Shown here piece by piece: positions 34,585 through 44,430 of a stretch of DNA of 64,000 nucleotides (its first letter is position 1; each line of letters opens with the position of its first letter). The notes beneath the pieces are model-generated. The model was not told the origin of the DNA. It did not search any database and saw only the letters and a program-made list of their open reading frames with translations. The translations under genes were made by a program, and so were the position numbers. Source of the DNA: Haloplanus rubicundus (GTDB lineage Archaea; Halobacteriota; Halobacteria; Halobacteriales; Haloferacaceae); contig NZ_CP031147.1 of the NCBI RefSeq assembly GCF_003342675.1, positions 161,192 to 225,191 on the forward strand. The letters run 5' to 3'.

Positions 34585-34635
34585 GTACGCAACGCGTACG
34601 AGTACGCATCGCGCACGGGTACGCAGTGCGAACAC
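34585..34635. repeat. three tandem 17-bp near-palindromes
   Basis: Units start at 34585, 34602 and 34619: GTACGCAACGCGTACGA, GTACGCATCGCGCACGG and GTACGCAGTGCGAACAC. Spacing is exactly 17 bases and all share GTACGC. They lie 43-93 bases upstream of the pilin-like start at 34678 and match the array at 28369. Confidence 0.75.
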
Positions 34636-34677
34636 CTGATACTACAATCACGGTTGGGCGCAAACGGCGGCCGTGCA

Positions 34678-35067
34678 ATGATTCCCAAGCACACCGTCGA
34701 CCGACTGTCGAATCGCCTCACGCATCTGAAACCCATCCTGAGTTTCGAGATCGTCTTCATCGCGGTCTTCGTCACCCTCGTGTTCTTCACCGGCGGTGCC
34801 GCGGCACAGGCGCCGGTCGGCGGGGGAGGAGGAAACACATCCGGTTGGGAGACGATCCTCGATAACCTGTACAACGTCCTCTACATCACGCTCCAGTACG
34901 CTGGATTGACCATACTGGTGTTGGGGTTCATCGTCTGGCTTAGCGCCCGGAACAACTCACAGCGCTCCGAAACCGGCATGAAACTCACGATGGGTGGGGC
35001 TGCGATGGTCGTCGCGTACTTCGGGCTGGGTGCCCTCGTCTCCCTGCTTGAGTTCATCGCCGGGTGA
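34678..35067 (+). CDS. VirB2-like membrane protein
   Basis: 129 residues from ATG 34678; the frame opens at 34372, but the upstream part has no protein character. A first apolar helix (FEIVFIAVFVTLVFFTGGAA) is followed by a Gly-rich turn (GGGGGNTSG), then two helices (YAGLTILVLGFIVWLSA and AAMVVAYFGLGALVSLL). This fits a signal-bearing pilin-type subunit. It is preceded by three tandem palindromes and followed 146 bases later by the coupling ATPase gene. Confidence 0.7.
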   Translation: MIPKHTVDRLSNRLTHLKPILSFEIVFIAVFVTLVFFTGGAAAQAPVGGGGGNTSGWETILDNLYNVLYITLQYAGLTILVLGFIVWLSARNNSQRSETGMKLTMGGAAMVVAYFGLGALVSLLEFIAG

Positions 35068-35213
35068 GCTATCCACCCGCGACTCAGCACCACCTCTCGA
35101 CCTCATCAATCTCCCGTCCATGAGTACACATCATCGTCAGCGGTACGTCTCACACACCAGCCATTGGGCGAACGATACGTCCCTAATCAAGGGGAGGCTT
35201 CGGAGGCCGACCC

Positions 35214-38200
35214 GTGCGTGAGCCAGATCGGTCGAATCGTCGCGGTCGAATACCGGATGTCAGCGACGACGAACTCCGCAAGGCTGTGGCGGCCCGCCTG
35301 CAGGGTACTGCTCCGAGCGACGTCGACCCTGGGGACTCAGAAGGTTCGCTCACCTCAGAGAACGTCGCCGCACAGGATACCTCGACAGGGGCGAGTGCGG
35401 ACGGCGACGATTCGGATGACTCTTCGAGTGCCGCGGAGTCGAACGACACCACACGACCATTCATCAAGATCACACCGGCCCGCGAGCAGGTCACGCCGGG
35501 TCACGTCGTCAAGGCGCTATACGGACTCTACCGAACTGGTAGCGGCCGGCAGATGCCCTTCAGCCTCGAACAGCGACTCTCGTTCGTTAGTACACACCTC
35601 ACTTTCGAGTTCCTGATCCACAAGCCACGGGCCACTCAGCGGTTCGACTTCTACCTCGGTGTCCGCCCCTACGAGCGGGAAGCCTTCGAGACGCTCGCGG
35701 CGAACGTCCGAGCGATGTACCCCGAGTCGTTCCACTTCGAGGTCGTCCCCTTCTCCGTCGTCGAGGTATTCGAGCCATCCGCCTCGGGGGAGGCCGCACA
35801 GCTCGCCGAGTTCGAAGGCATCGACGAACTCAGCCAACTGGAGGGCTTCGAGCCGCTCGACATCGAGGCGGCTCATTCACTTACGGGTGAGGGCCTAAGT
35901 GACGCCGACGAGCGCGAGCCACCCGAACTCGTCCGATGGCACGGCGTCGAGACGAAGAACAATGACTGGATGACCTTGCTTTCGCGATTTAGCGAACTTT
36001 CGTTGGACGCTGACGACGGGTATCGCTCCCCGTTGAGCGTTCTCCTCGAACAGACGCTCGCGACCGACGAGCCGTTCGTCTACCAGGTGGTGTTCACCCC
36101 GAAGCGCGACTGGACGACGGACGCCGAACGCCACAAGCGCAACCTCAAGATGGGAACAACGAGCATGTGGAGCGCGTTCAAGCAGGAGGCGGCGGCGACG
36201 CTGCTCGGGACCTCCGAGGAAGAACGACGCCAGCGTCACCGTCCGGACACACCCGAACAGATCGGCGGCACCATCAGCGGACCGGACGCCAGTGGGCAGT
36301 CTACTCAGCACAGCCGCATGGGTCAGATCGACCTCAAACAGCCCGCCGTAACCTTCGATATCTCTCTCCGAGCCGCTGGCGACACGGCCGTCATCGGTGG
36401 CATCGCGGGGGCTTTCACCGCACTTAGCGGTCCCTACTACGGGATTGAGGGGAGCGTGGTTGGCGAGGACGACCGCGAGTACCGACGACTCACCGAGGCC
36501 GGACTCGGGCGCGTCGGGTTCAGAGATCGCTTCAGTGACGACGCGCCGGTGATCGTCACCAGCCCGGACGAACTCGCGAACTTCGTTACAGTCCCCAGCA
36601 CGGGGGCACTTCCCAAGCCGAGTCGCGGGGCGTCTGGTGGGACTCCAGACGTGCGGTCGCCACTGACCGCGACCAACGAAGAGCTGCTCCGGACCTTCGA
36701 CACTGGAATGTGCATCGGTGAGGCGGAGACAGCCTCGCTCTCACGTCCGAATATTCCGGTTCACCTCACCGCAGAACAGCTCGTCCACCACGTCCTCCGG
36801 GCGTCGACGACGGGCAGCGGCAAGACGACCGCGATGATCAACGATGCGCTAACCGCCTACGCGGAACTCGACGGGCCGATCTTCATCTTCGATAAGAAAG
36901 GCGGCAGCATGGCCAGCGAGTACAAGCAGGCGCACTTTCACCGGTTTGGCGACCTTGACGACATCGTCCATCTGCCGGTGCCAGGCCCGAACGGCGAACT
37001 GCCGGCATTCCCGTTCTTTGATATCAGACCGCAGCTCGCCGCCGGGGTCTCACGAGAAGCGGCCGTCCAGGAGAAGGTAGATCGGTACAACGAGTTGCTT
37101 ACGTACGTCCTCGGCGAGGAACAGCACAACCAGGCGTTCGTCGCCCAAGAAATCCTCTCGAACCTGATAGTCGCGCTCTTCGACCCCATCCACGGCGAGG
37201 ACGCCTACGCGATCAGCGACCTGCTTACGGCGGCTACCGAGATGCAGAAGGCAGTCATCGAGATGCAGCGAACAGGCGCCGAGATACAAGGCGATCAGTA
37301 TCTCCCGAAGGTGACGGATGATGATCTCGATCAAACGCTCAGACGTCACCTCAGCGGTGATCCACGCCGATTTGCAACCTCCATCGACGCGGTGCTGAAT
37401 CGGATCACCAAACTCCGCGAACGCGATTTCATCTGGCGGATGCTCAACTTCGTTCCCGAGTGGGACGACACCGCCGACACCTACGCTGACGACCAGATGT
37501 TGTTCGATCTGGACGCGCTCCTCGACTCGACGACGGCCGTCCTCATCGACACGGGAGATCTCCGGCCAGCCTCGAGCAACCTATTCACGGTACTGATGCT
37601 CGATTATCTCTGGTCGTGGGTCCGGTTGCGCAAGCGCTGGGATCGGGATCTCCCCGGGCCGGCGGACGACTACTGCGTGAACCTGATTATCGACGAAGCC
37701 GCGCCGGTGCTGAAAGCCGGTCTGGTACGCAACGAGATGATTCCCGACGCTCGGGAGTTCGCCCTCGCATTCGAGGTGATCGTCCACTTCCCTGAACAGG
37801 TCAAACGCGACGCGCTGGACACGCGAGCGTACAAGGAGATCCTCCGGAACATCAACACCAAGCTAATCGGGAAGCTCGCCATCGACGACGAACTCGCGAC
37901 GACACTGTTCCACGAGGACTTGGACGCTGAAGGGCTGGCCAACCGGGTTGCCTCACTCCCTCGCGGGGAGTGGCTGGCTCAACTCCCTGATACGGGGTTC
38001 ATGACTGACACCCCGGAGCTGGTTACGCTCAAACCGCTCCCGATTCCGTCCGGTCACAGCGACAGCGACGACCCCGTACATCCTGGGACGTATCGCTCGG
38101 ATCCCGGAGACGGAGGAGCGCAAGCACAGACCTATCAGGAGGCGGATCACCTCCAGTGGTCGCGCACGCGATTCACCTACTGCCTCCTGCCGGGAGTGAA

Positions 38201-39347
38201 CTGTCCGCCCGATGCTGCCCAGCGTGTTGCGCGGTGGGGAGCTGGTGCCACGAATTCCGGCAGAACCGACAGGCTGGTGGAGGCGACCGAACACACCGGA
38301 CGGCCCACTGACGAGGATCCTGGTGAGCGTCACAGCAAGCGCAGTAGTACCGACACGTCGAGCGAGCAATCGTCGGAGCAGAACGACGACCAGCCCTCGA
38401 ACGAGCATGCAGACGGTCGCTCTCGGTCAGGTGGGGGCTCGAATGAGTTCGGAACGACCATGGGTACCGGCACGACACCCTCGGAGGATCTCTCCGTACG
38501 GACCCGAGATGATCTCTCTAGCGGGACACCTGACTCGGACGATTCCGACTCCCGACCCGATGGCGATGCCACATCCCGAACGTCAGATGGCGGTACCTCA
38601 GAACAAGACGCCAACGACGTGGCGCGAGATGGGGCGTTGACCGACGATGAGCGTCATTTTCTCCGCCGCGTGATCGACGCACTCAACGGGAAACTCGATG
38701 GCTACGATCTCACGGAGTCGATGACTACTATCAGGAATACCGCCGGTAGTGACATCGACATCTCGAAACTGGAGGAGTGCGGATATCTGGAGATCCAGCG
38801 CATCCGTGGTCGCAAGTACTACTACGTCACTCCCGAGGGACAGACGGCGGTCGACCGGACGCTGTACCGCGGTCGCAACACCGGTGACCCGCACGAAAAG
38901 GTTCAGCACAAAGTGTACGTCGAGTACCTCAAACGGTATATCGAGCGCCAGGACTTCGTCGTCGAGACTTACTATGAGCCGATGGGTGGCGGGATGATCT
39001 ATGATGTCGCCGCATTTATCGAGCGCCCAGACGGTACTCAGCGCCTCCGGTGCGTCGGTGAGGTGGTCACGAATCTTCGCCCCGAGTGGATCATCAAGCA
39101 CTACGACGACATGGCTCGGAACGAGGGCATTCTGCGGGTGTGGGTCGTCCCCAACTACGACACCGCACACGAACTTGTCAGAACCCTTCACGAGGCGGGA
39201 CGAGTGAGTGATGTCCCATACAAAAGTGTCAACAATTACGAGATCATCTCCGAAGAGACGTTCGGTGACCTGACCGAGTGGCGTATCCTCGGCGCGACCA
39301 ACCTCATCGATGCCGTGGAGGCATTCTCAGACGAGGAGAGCGAGTGA
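35214..39347 (+). CDS. VirD4/TraD-like coupling ATPase with C-terminal wHTH and nuclease-like extension
   Basis: 1377 residues. Walker A is STTGSGKT (about 530-538) and the Walker B-type NLIIDEAAPVL is near 822, in line with type IV coupling proteins that feed DNA into the channel. The N-terminal about 500 residues are acidic and include a region unlike classical coupling proteins. A disordered Ser/Asp-rich linker runs about 960-1140. The last about 240 residues read as a winged helix (RRVIDALNGKLDG, CGYLEIQRI) then a beta-alpha domain (KVQHKVYVEYLKRY, DVAAFIERPDG, CVGEVV) reminiscent of restriction-like folds. Start at GTG 35214 chosen; a GGAGG precedes it by about 15 bases. Confidence 0.85.
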   Translation: MREPDRSNRRGRIPDVSDDELRKAVAARLQGTAPSDVDPGDSEGSLTSENVAAQDTSTGASADGDDSDDSSSAAESNDTTRPFIKITPAREQVTPGHVVKALYGLYRTGSGRQMPFSLEQRLSFVSTHLTFEFLIHKPRATQRFDFYLGVRPYEREAFETLAANVRAMYPESFHFEVVPFSVVEVFEPSASGEAAQLAEFEGIDELSQLEGFEPLDIEAAHSLTGEGLSDADEREPPELVRWHGVETKNNDWMTLLSRFSELSLDADDGYRSPLSVLLEQTLATDEPFVYQVVFTPKRDWTTDAERHKRNLKMGTTSMWSAFKQEAAATLLGTSEEERRQRHRPDTPEQIGGTISGPDASGQSTQHSRMGQIDLKQPAVTFDISLRAAGDTAVIGGIAGAFTALSGPYYGIEGSVVGEDDREYRRLTEAGLGRVGFRDRFSDDAPVIVTSPDELANFVTVPSTGALPKPSRGASGGTPDVRSPLTATNEELLRTFDTGMCIGEAETASLSRPNIPVHLTAEQLVHHVLRASTTGSGKTTAMINDALTAYAELDGPIFIFDKKGGSMASEYKQAHFHRFGDLDDIVHLPVPGPNGELPAFPFFDIRPQLAAGVSREAAVQEKVDRYNELLTYVLGEEQHNQAFVAQEILSNLIVALFDPIHGEDAYAISDLLTAATEMQKAVIEMQRTGAEIQGDQYLPKVTDDDLDQTLRRHLSGDPRRFATSIDAVLNRITKLRERDFIWRMLNFVPEWDDTADTYADDQMLFDLDALLDSTTAVLIDTGDLRPASSNLFTVLMLDYLWSWVRLRKRWDRDLPGPADDYCVNLIIDEAAPVLKAGLVRNEMIPDAREFALAFEVIVHFPEQVKRDALDTRAYKEILRNINTKLIGKLAIDDELATTLFHEDLDAEGLANRVASLPRGEWLAQLPDTGFMTDTPELVTLKPLPIPSGHSDSDDPVHPGTYRSDPGDGGAQAQTYQEADHLQWSRTRFTYCLLPGVNCPPDAAQRVARWGAGATNSGRTDRLVEATEHTGRPTDEDPGERHSKRSSTDTSSEQSSEQNDDQPSNEHADGRSRSGGGSNEFGTTMGTGTTPSEDLSVRTRDDLSSGTPDSDDSDSRPDGDATSRTSDGGTSEQDANDVARDGALTDDERHFLRRVIDALNGKLDGYDLTESMTTIRNTAGSDIDISKLEECGYLEIQRIRGRKYYYVTPEGQTAVDRTLYRGRNTGDPHEKVQHKVYVEYLKRYIERQDFVVETYYEPMGGGMIYDVAAFIERPDGTQRLRCVGEVVTNLRPEWIIKHYDDMARNEGILRVWVVPNYDTAHELVRTLHEAGRVSDVPYKSVNNYEIISEETFGDLTEWRILGATNLIDAVEAFSDEESE

Positions 39348-39350
39348 TGT

Positions 39351-39513
39351 GTTGCAGGTCTCCTAGCGCCCTCAGATCGAACAGGAGCATCTTTCCGCGA
39401 TGCTCGACTGTCCATGCAGGTCTTCGACGAATACATAGCTTAGTAGGGTTGGGTCCGTTGCTCACCGGGAGACCCACAAGCGAGCGCAGTCGGACGGTTT
39501 GGAGACCTGCAAC
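39351..39513. repeat. 13-bp inverted repeat spanning 137 bp
   Basis: GTTGCAGGTCTCC (39351-39363) and GGAGACCTGCAAC (39501-39513) are perfect inverted arms either side of a 137-bp segment in the 394-base gap between the coupling-ATPase and primase genes. A related tract (gcaggtcttc) occurs inside at about 39415. It might be a small non-autonomous mobile element or a structured RNA; no gene seen in the gap. Confidence 0.5.
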
Positions 39514-39741
39514 TCGAAGTGGAGACGACGCACCTCGCTCACCCCAACAAGTCGCTCGCACGTCGCGTCTGATTCCGTCTGGACAGAGTCGGTCGTGGAG
39601 AGTGCTCGTCGGTCGCCGGACGGGCCAACACGCACCAGACACATTTCTGAGGCATCAACCGAGTGAACGGCGTAACGAGCGAGCTAGTGATCCGAATCTC
39701 TCACACGTCCGATACCGATCGCCACCACGCTCAGGATACCT

Positions 39742-41415
39742 ATGACACCGACGCTTGACACCGATTCGATCCCCGCGCAGTTGACCGACCTCGAGCAGTG
39801 GATCTGCTGGCGTGAAGACGACCGCGACGGCAAGCCGACAAAGGTCCCGATCAAACCCTACCCGACGAGCGGGACGGTGTTCGCAAGCGCCACCGATCCG
39901 GGGACGTGGCGAGGCTTCGAGACGGCGGTGACATATCATCGCGAGTCGTCCACCCGGACCGACGGCGTGGGTTTCGTATTCGACCCTGAGGAGCGGATCG
40001 TCGGTGTCGACTTGGATCACTGTCGCGACGCCAACAGCGAGGAACTGGAGCCATGGGCTGCCGCCATCGTCGACCGCCTCGATTCCTACACTGAGGTTTC
40101 GCCCTCGGGGACGGGTATCCACGTTCTCGTCGAGGGGGAACTCCCGCCGGGACGGAATCGCCGGGGCGACGTCGAGATGTACGACCGGGATCGCTTCTTC
40201 ACCGTGACTGGTGCGCACCTCTCCGAGACACCCGATGTGGTCGCCCGCCGGCAGGACGCCCTGCTCGCGGTGCATCACGAGTTCGTCCAGACCGCCGGCG
40301 ACAACGAGGCGATCACGCTGACCGAGGCGACGGACCAGGCGACCTCGAATGGAACCCTACAGGGTGCGAGTGAGGACGGGATGTCGGCCCAACCGGTGGG
40401 GCCGCACTCTGGACTGCGCCGGAAGTTCGGCCGGAACCCGCCAGCGGTGGACGATCCGGCCCTTGAGGCGGCACTGCATGGACTGTCGCCGGCCGAAATT
40501 CCCGATCCCGTGCCCCGAACCATCGACGAGGTTGCGGGTCCGGGTGTGGACCTTCCGTACGCGGAACTGCTCAGGCGCGCGACGGCCTCGAAGAGCGGGG
40601 CGACTATCCAGGCGCTCCTCGACGGCGATCATTCGCTGTGGCGTGGACGGGACAGTCGCTATCCATCGCAGTCGGAGGCAGATATGGGGTTGTGTTTTTA
40701 TTTAGCCTTCTGGACCGCTGGCGACCCCGAGCGGATGGACCAACTGTTCCGGGAATCTGGGTTGATGCGCGAAAAATGGGACCGGCGTCACTACGGGAAC
40801 GGGGCCACGTACGGCGAGGTTTGCATCGCTCGAACCCTCCTCAAACTCGACGACTATTACAGCCCGCCGGCGAGCGACTCGAAAGAGGATGATGGGGTCG
40901 ACCTGCAGAAGACATCAGAAAGGTCGACTGGACGAACTACTTCCTCCCCGTCGACTCCGGGAGCAGGTCCGCACCGTTCCACTGAGGGATCGACGGACGG
41001 TACAGTGCCACCACTCGATATGGACGCGGTCGAGGACGCCCAGCGGTTAGCAACCAAGGTTAGACGACAACAGGAGCAACTTGATGCCTACGAAGAGCGG
41101 ATCGCAGACCTCGAAACGCGCCTTCGATGGTACCGCATTGCGCTTGATCTCCAGTCCAGCAACGCGTCTCTCCCTGGCGACGATCCACTTGAGAACGGGG
41201 CCGATACGGATGATATCGACCCACGAGGCGAGCCTGCTGCACCCCCTGAAGGTGACCTCGATATCGAGGAGTCGCGTAGCGATAATCGAGACGTAATCGA
41301 GCCCACGAAACAGACGCCCGGGTCATCCGCATCGGAGCACGAGTCGGAAATCTCGCCACCCGAGGACGAGGGTGAGTCACGACTGAGGGACTGGCTCCGG
41401 CGACGGTGGCTGTGA
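39742..41415 (+). CDS. primase-polymerase-like protein (NrS-1-type)
   Basis: 557 residues. The N-terminal about 190 residues look like an archaeo-eukaryotic primase/polymerase domain: motif I VDLDH (Asp90, Asp92), a later S-G-x-G-x-H motif (His127) and a conserved MYDRDRFFTVTG stretch. Residues about 230-370 resemble the helical domain of NrS-1-type polymerases (SEADMGLCFYLAFWTAGD, REKWDRRHYGNGATYG). The C-terminus has a coiled coil (about 440-470) and a disordered tail. It would prime replication of the element. The next gene encodes an RPA-like protein, so these two may act together. Confidence 0.75.
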   Translation: MTPTLDTDSIPAQLTDLEQWICWREDDRDGKPTKVPIKPYPTSGTVFASATDPGTWRGFETAVTYHRESSTRTDGVGFVFDPEERIVGVDLDHCRDANSEELEPWAAAIVDRLDSYTEVSPSGTGIHVLVEGELPPGRNRRGDVEMYDRDRFFTVTGAHLSETPDVVARRQDALLAVHHEFVQTAGDNEAITLTEATDQATSNGTLQGASEDGMSAQPVGPHSGLRRKFGRNPPAVDDPALEAALHGLSPAEIPDPVPRTIDEVAGPGVDLPYAELLRRATASKSGATIQALLDGDHSLWRGRDSRYPSQSEADMGLCFYLAFWTAGDPERMDQLFRESGLMREKWDRRHYGNGATYGEVCIARTLLKLDDYYSPPASDSKEDDGVDLQKTSERSTGRTTSSPSTPGAGPHRSTEGSTDGTVPPLDMDAVEDAQRLATKVRRQQEQLDAYEERIADLETRLRWYRIALDLQSSNASLPGDDPLENGADTDDIDPRGEPAAPPEGDLDIEESRSDNRDVIEPTKQTPGSSASEHESEISPPEDEGESRLRDWLRRRWL

Positions 41416-41610
41416 CAAGCACGAGGCCTCTCCAGCCAAGAACAAAACGCGACGACAGGATTCCGGACGGCGATCTCCCATCCACCGATTCAGCCTGCCG
41501 CCCGGCCTTTATCAATTCCAAGGGAGTGAGGAGGCTGAGCACGGCACGAGGTTCCGACGCTGTGTTGGAATCGCGAGCGGTGCTCTGAGCGTCCTCAGGA
41601 GTGTTTCGAG

Positions 41611-43164
41611 ATGTCGCAGACCACCACGACCGAGCTACAGGACCGTGCGGAAACAATCATCACCCACTTCGACGCGATTACGACGTCGCTGAGTGACGGG
41701 TTAGCGCTCGAAGGAGAGATCACCCGACAGGCAATCGAGCAGCGCCTCGATGAACTGGTCGCCCATCAGGTTCCCGTGGACGAGGCCGTTCGGGCGGTTG
41801 TCCGAGGGGTTATGCGCGATGCCGGACTCGAGCGATCGGATCTCCCGGCCGAACTCGCCACGCTGGCCGGGTACTCGACGGGCTCGCAGTTCGAGCGTGC
41901 GATGCTCGGGGACGTTGCAGAACCTGACCAGTGGATTGACCTCGTCGCCGAGGTCGTCGAACTCTGGGAGCCCCGGAGCGAGAAGATTGCGCAAGTCGGG
42001 CTACTCGGTGACGAGTCCGGCCGGCTCAAGTTCGTCAAGTGGGAGAGCGCGAACCTTCCCGAATTGGCCGAGGGGGAGACGTACCGATTCCAGAACGTCG
42101 TCACCGACGAGTACCAAGGCCGCTACTCGGTGAGTCTCAATTCAGCGAGCGTCGTCGAACCATCCGAGGAGCCGGTCAACGCGGCTGCAGAGGGTGTCAT
42201 CATCAGTGGTACCATCGTGGCTATCCAGGAGGGATCGGGGCTGATCAAGCGCTGTCCCGAGCCCAACTGTACCCGGGTACTCTCGGGGGAGCGGTGTGCG
42301 GAGCATGGCGGCGTTGAGGGTGAATTCGATCTCCGAATCAAGGCCGTCGTCGACGACGGCAACCGGTCGATCAACGCGATATTCGACGCCGAGGCGACGA
42401 CCGTGGTTTCAGGGTTGTCAATGGCAGATGCCCAGGCGATGGCGATGGACGCACTCGATACCAGCGTCGTCGTCGACGAACTCGTCGAGCGGGTGCTCGG
42501 TCGGCCCTACCGGCTCACTGGACCGGTTGTGGGCGAGTACTTCCTCGTCGACGACGTGGCCCAAGGGTCCGCCGAGGAGAATCTCAGTGACGAGGCGCTT
42601 GAACCTGCGATGACGGCCCGCCAGCCAGCTCGACGGATGCTCGCCCAAGAGATCAACGGTTCAACGCACACGTTTCAGGAATCCGACGAGGAGCGAGCGC
42701 CGGTGCTCAGTCTATCGCCGACTGGCGTCGCGGTGAACCGCGTGCTGATCGTTGGGGCGCTCACCGAGACGAGGGACGTCGGGTCGAGTACCGAGTACTG
42801 GCGAGGACGCGTGTACGCCGGCTCTGAGTCGGTCTTCGTCTACGCGGGGCAATACCAGCCGGAAGCGATGGAGTACTTCCAGCAGGCGGTCACGCCGTCG
42901 TACGTTGCCGTGGTCGGGAAACTCCGATCCTACGAGGCGGGTGACCGCGTGAACGTGGCTATCGAACCCGAAACGATTGTAACCGTCGACGAAACGACCC
43001 GCGAGGCGTGGTTGGCTGAAGCGGCCAGCCAGACGCGCGAGCGTCTCGACGCGTTTGAGACTGGCGACGCCCGGTATGGTGAGGAGGCGACGGCGGCCTA
43101 CGGCGATAACTTGAGTATGATCGACGCCGCAGTCGTGGCTGTCACCCCCGCAGACGCTGCCTAA
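41611..43164 (+). CDS. rpa: RPA-like single-stranded DNA-binding protein
   Basis: 517 residues. OB-fold strands occur near residues 125-190 (VGLLGDESGRLKFVKWES), and an internal zinc finger (CPEPNC then CAEH) precedes a second OB region with a nucleotide-binding FDAEA pattern. This matches archaeal RPA with a C-terminal zinc-linked OB fold. It would coat ssDNA during replication or transfer. It follows the primase gene by 195 bases on the same strand. Confidence 0.85.
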   Translation: MSQTTTTELQDRAETIITHFDAITTSLSDGLALEGEITRQAIEQRLDELVAHQVPVDEAVRAVVRGVMRDAGLERSDLPAELATLAGYSTGSQFERAMLGDVAEPDQWIDLVAEVVELWEPRSEKIAQVGLLGDESGRLKFVKWESANLPELAEGETYRFQNVVTDEYQGRYSVSLNSASVVEPSEEPVNAAAEGVIISGTIVAIQEGSGLIKRCPEPNCTRVLSGERCAEHGGVEGEFDLRIKAVVDDGNRSINAIFDAEATTVVSGLSMADAQAMAMDALDTSVVVDELVERVLGRPYRLTGPVVGEYFLVDDVAQGSAEENLSDEALEPAMTARQPARRMLAQEINGSTHTFQESDEERAPVLSLSPTGVAVNRVLIVGALTETRDVGSSTEYWRGRVYAGSESVFVYAGQYQPEAMEYFQQAVTPSYVAVVGKLRSYEAGDRVNVAIEPETIVTVDETTREAWLAEAASQTRERLDAFETGDARYGEEATAAYGDNLSMIDAAVVAVTPADAA

Positions 43165-44430
43165 TTCTAACCCTCTCCCTCTGGGTTGGGACGTCCTTGT
43201 TGATTCTCTCAACACCTGCCAGAACCCACGCAGTGAATAGAGAGGATGGGTTCAGTACGGCCGTCAATACGGAGCTCAAAGGCGGGTTGGCGCTCAACAG
43301 CGCAGCGGGTCTGTCAGGACAGCAGTGTCTCAAGTAGCAGTCACAGAGCGGATCAGGACGGGCGCCGCGGCTAAGTGTCAAATGTCCACTCGCTGCGGCC
43401 AGTTGCGCTGCTGTAGTGCCGGTCGGGTTTGAGGAACGTGTCGCGCTTCCACTGGAAACTCGTGCGATGGTTGCACGCGAGTCTTTCCTCCGTTTGAAGC
43501 ACCCGCAGCCAGTGAGCGTACTGCGGGCCCACGGACTTGCTTGTGTGACCCCGATGGCGAACGTGCTTCGGGTGTTGTCTGAAACGTTTGCGACCTGAAC
43601 TCCGCGGTGTGTGAGCTCGGGTAGACCCCATCGAGTCGCTAATCGTCTGGGAAGTCCGCTTCCCGAACGATTTTCTCTACGGCTTACCTGGTGTTCGCTG
43701 CGACGTGTCGTCTGGTCCAGAGCCGAACGAATGCTCCCGCGTCCTGCCGACTGACTGATGCCTCCGACCGCGAGACGTACGTTTCCCTTGATAGGCGGCC
43801 GACGATGTGTACGGTACCGGTATACTCGAACATCTCATCCATAGCTGATTTCGGAACGAACGTGTCACACTCGGGGACTCAGCCAACGAGTGCCCATCTG
43901 AACGGGTCAAAAATCGGCTCGTCCCACCCAACCTCAACGACGAACGTGTACGCCTCCATTGTCTTATCTCAGCCTTGCATGCTTCTCGCTTTGGCTGTGG
44001 CCGCGGGGACGCCTCGAGGGCGGACATGGACCTGAGGCTATCACGGTATGACGTGGGGACTCGCGATGATTGGTGCTTCGATGGGAGGACTACTGTTCAC
44101 CGTCTTCGCTGGAATCTTTGGAATTTAATCACGCACTCACAGTTTGTCGTAGCAACGAGGGACCGAATCCTCGACTTCGAGCATTGGCTTAATTCTGGCA
44201 TCAATACCGGTGTTCGTGTTTCGGTAGCCGTTTGCCCAGATCATATCGGGGAGCTCTATGCCGCCGTCGATGAGAGTGCACTCTAGCGTTTCTCGGAGGG
44301 TCAGTCAGCATTCTGTGTATCTATAGTGGCTGTAGCACAAATAGCCGCTATCCGTAGTGGAGTTACCTCGACGTTCTGTGTGTCTGACAAAATATTATGT
44401 TCTTCTATCCTCTACGGAGAGAATGAATTG
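43165..44430. other. decayed region without an intact gene
   Basis: 1266 bases. Frames here look random in composition except one at 43979-44128 that resembles the end of the membrane protein at 33476, and a minus-strand frame (43371-43631) whose residues look protein-like but unassigned. Reads as a graveyard left by rearrangement between the replication genes and the phosphoesterase island. Confidence 0.6.
43979..44128 (+). pseudogene. decayed copy of the membrane protein at 33476
   Basis: In one frame the sequence reads AVAAGTPRGRTWT, a TGA at 44033, then GYHGMTWGLAMIGASMGG and LFTVFAGIF. The functional copy ends with VGSPCGQTRTRGYHG and LVMIGVSMGG, LFTVFASVF. An in-frame stop replaces the Arg of TRTR, and no upstream part is recognisable. 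Confidence 0.6.

Noticed and set aside
43371..43631. minus-strand frame that looked protein-like
   Set aside because: Could be a remnant, but I could match it to nothing and there is no start-codon context; kept only as part of the decayed region.
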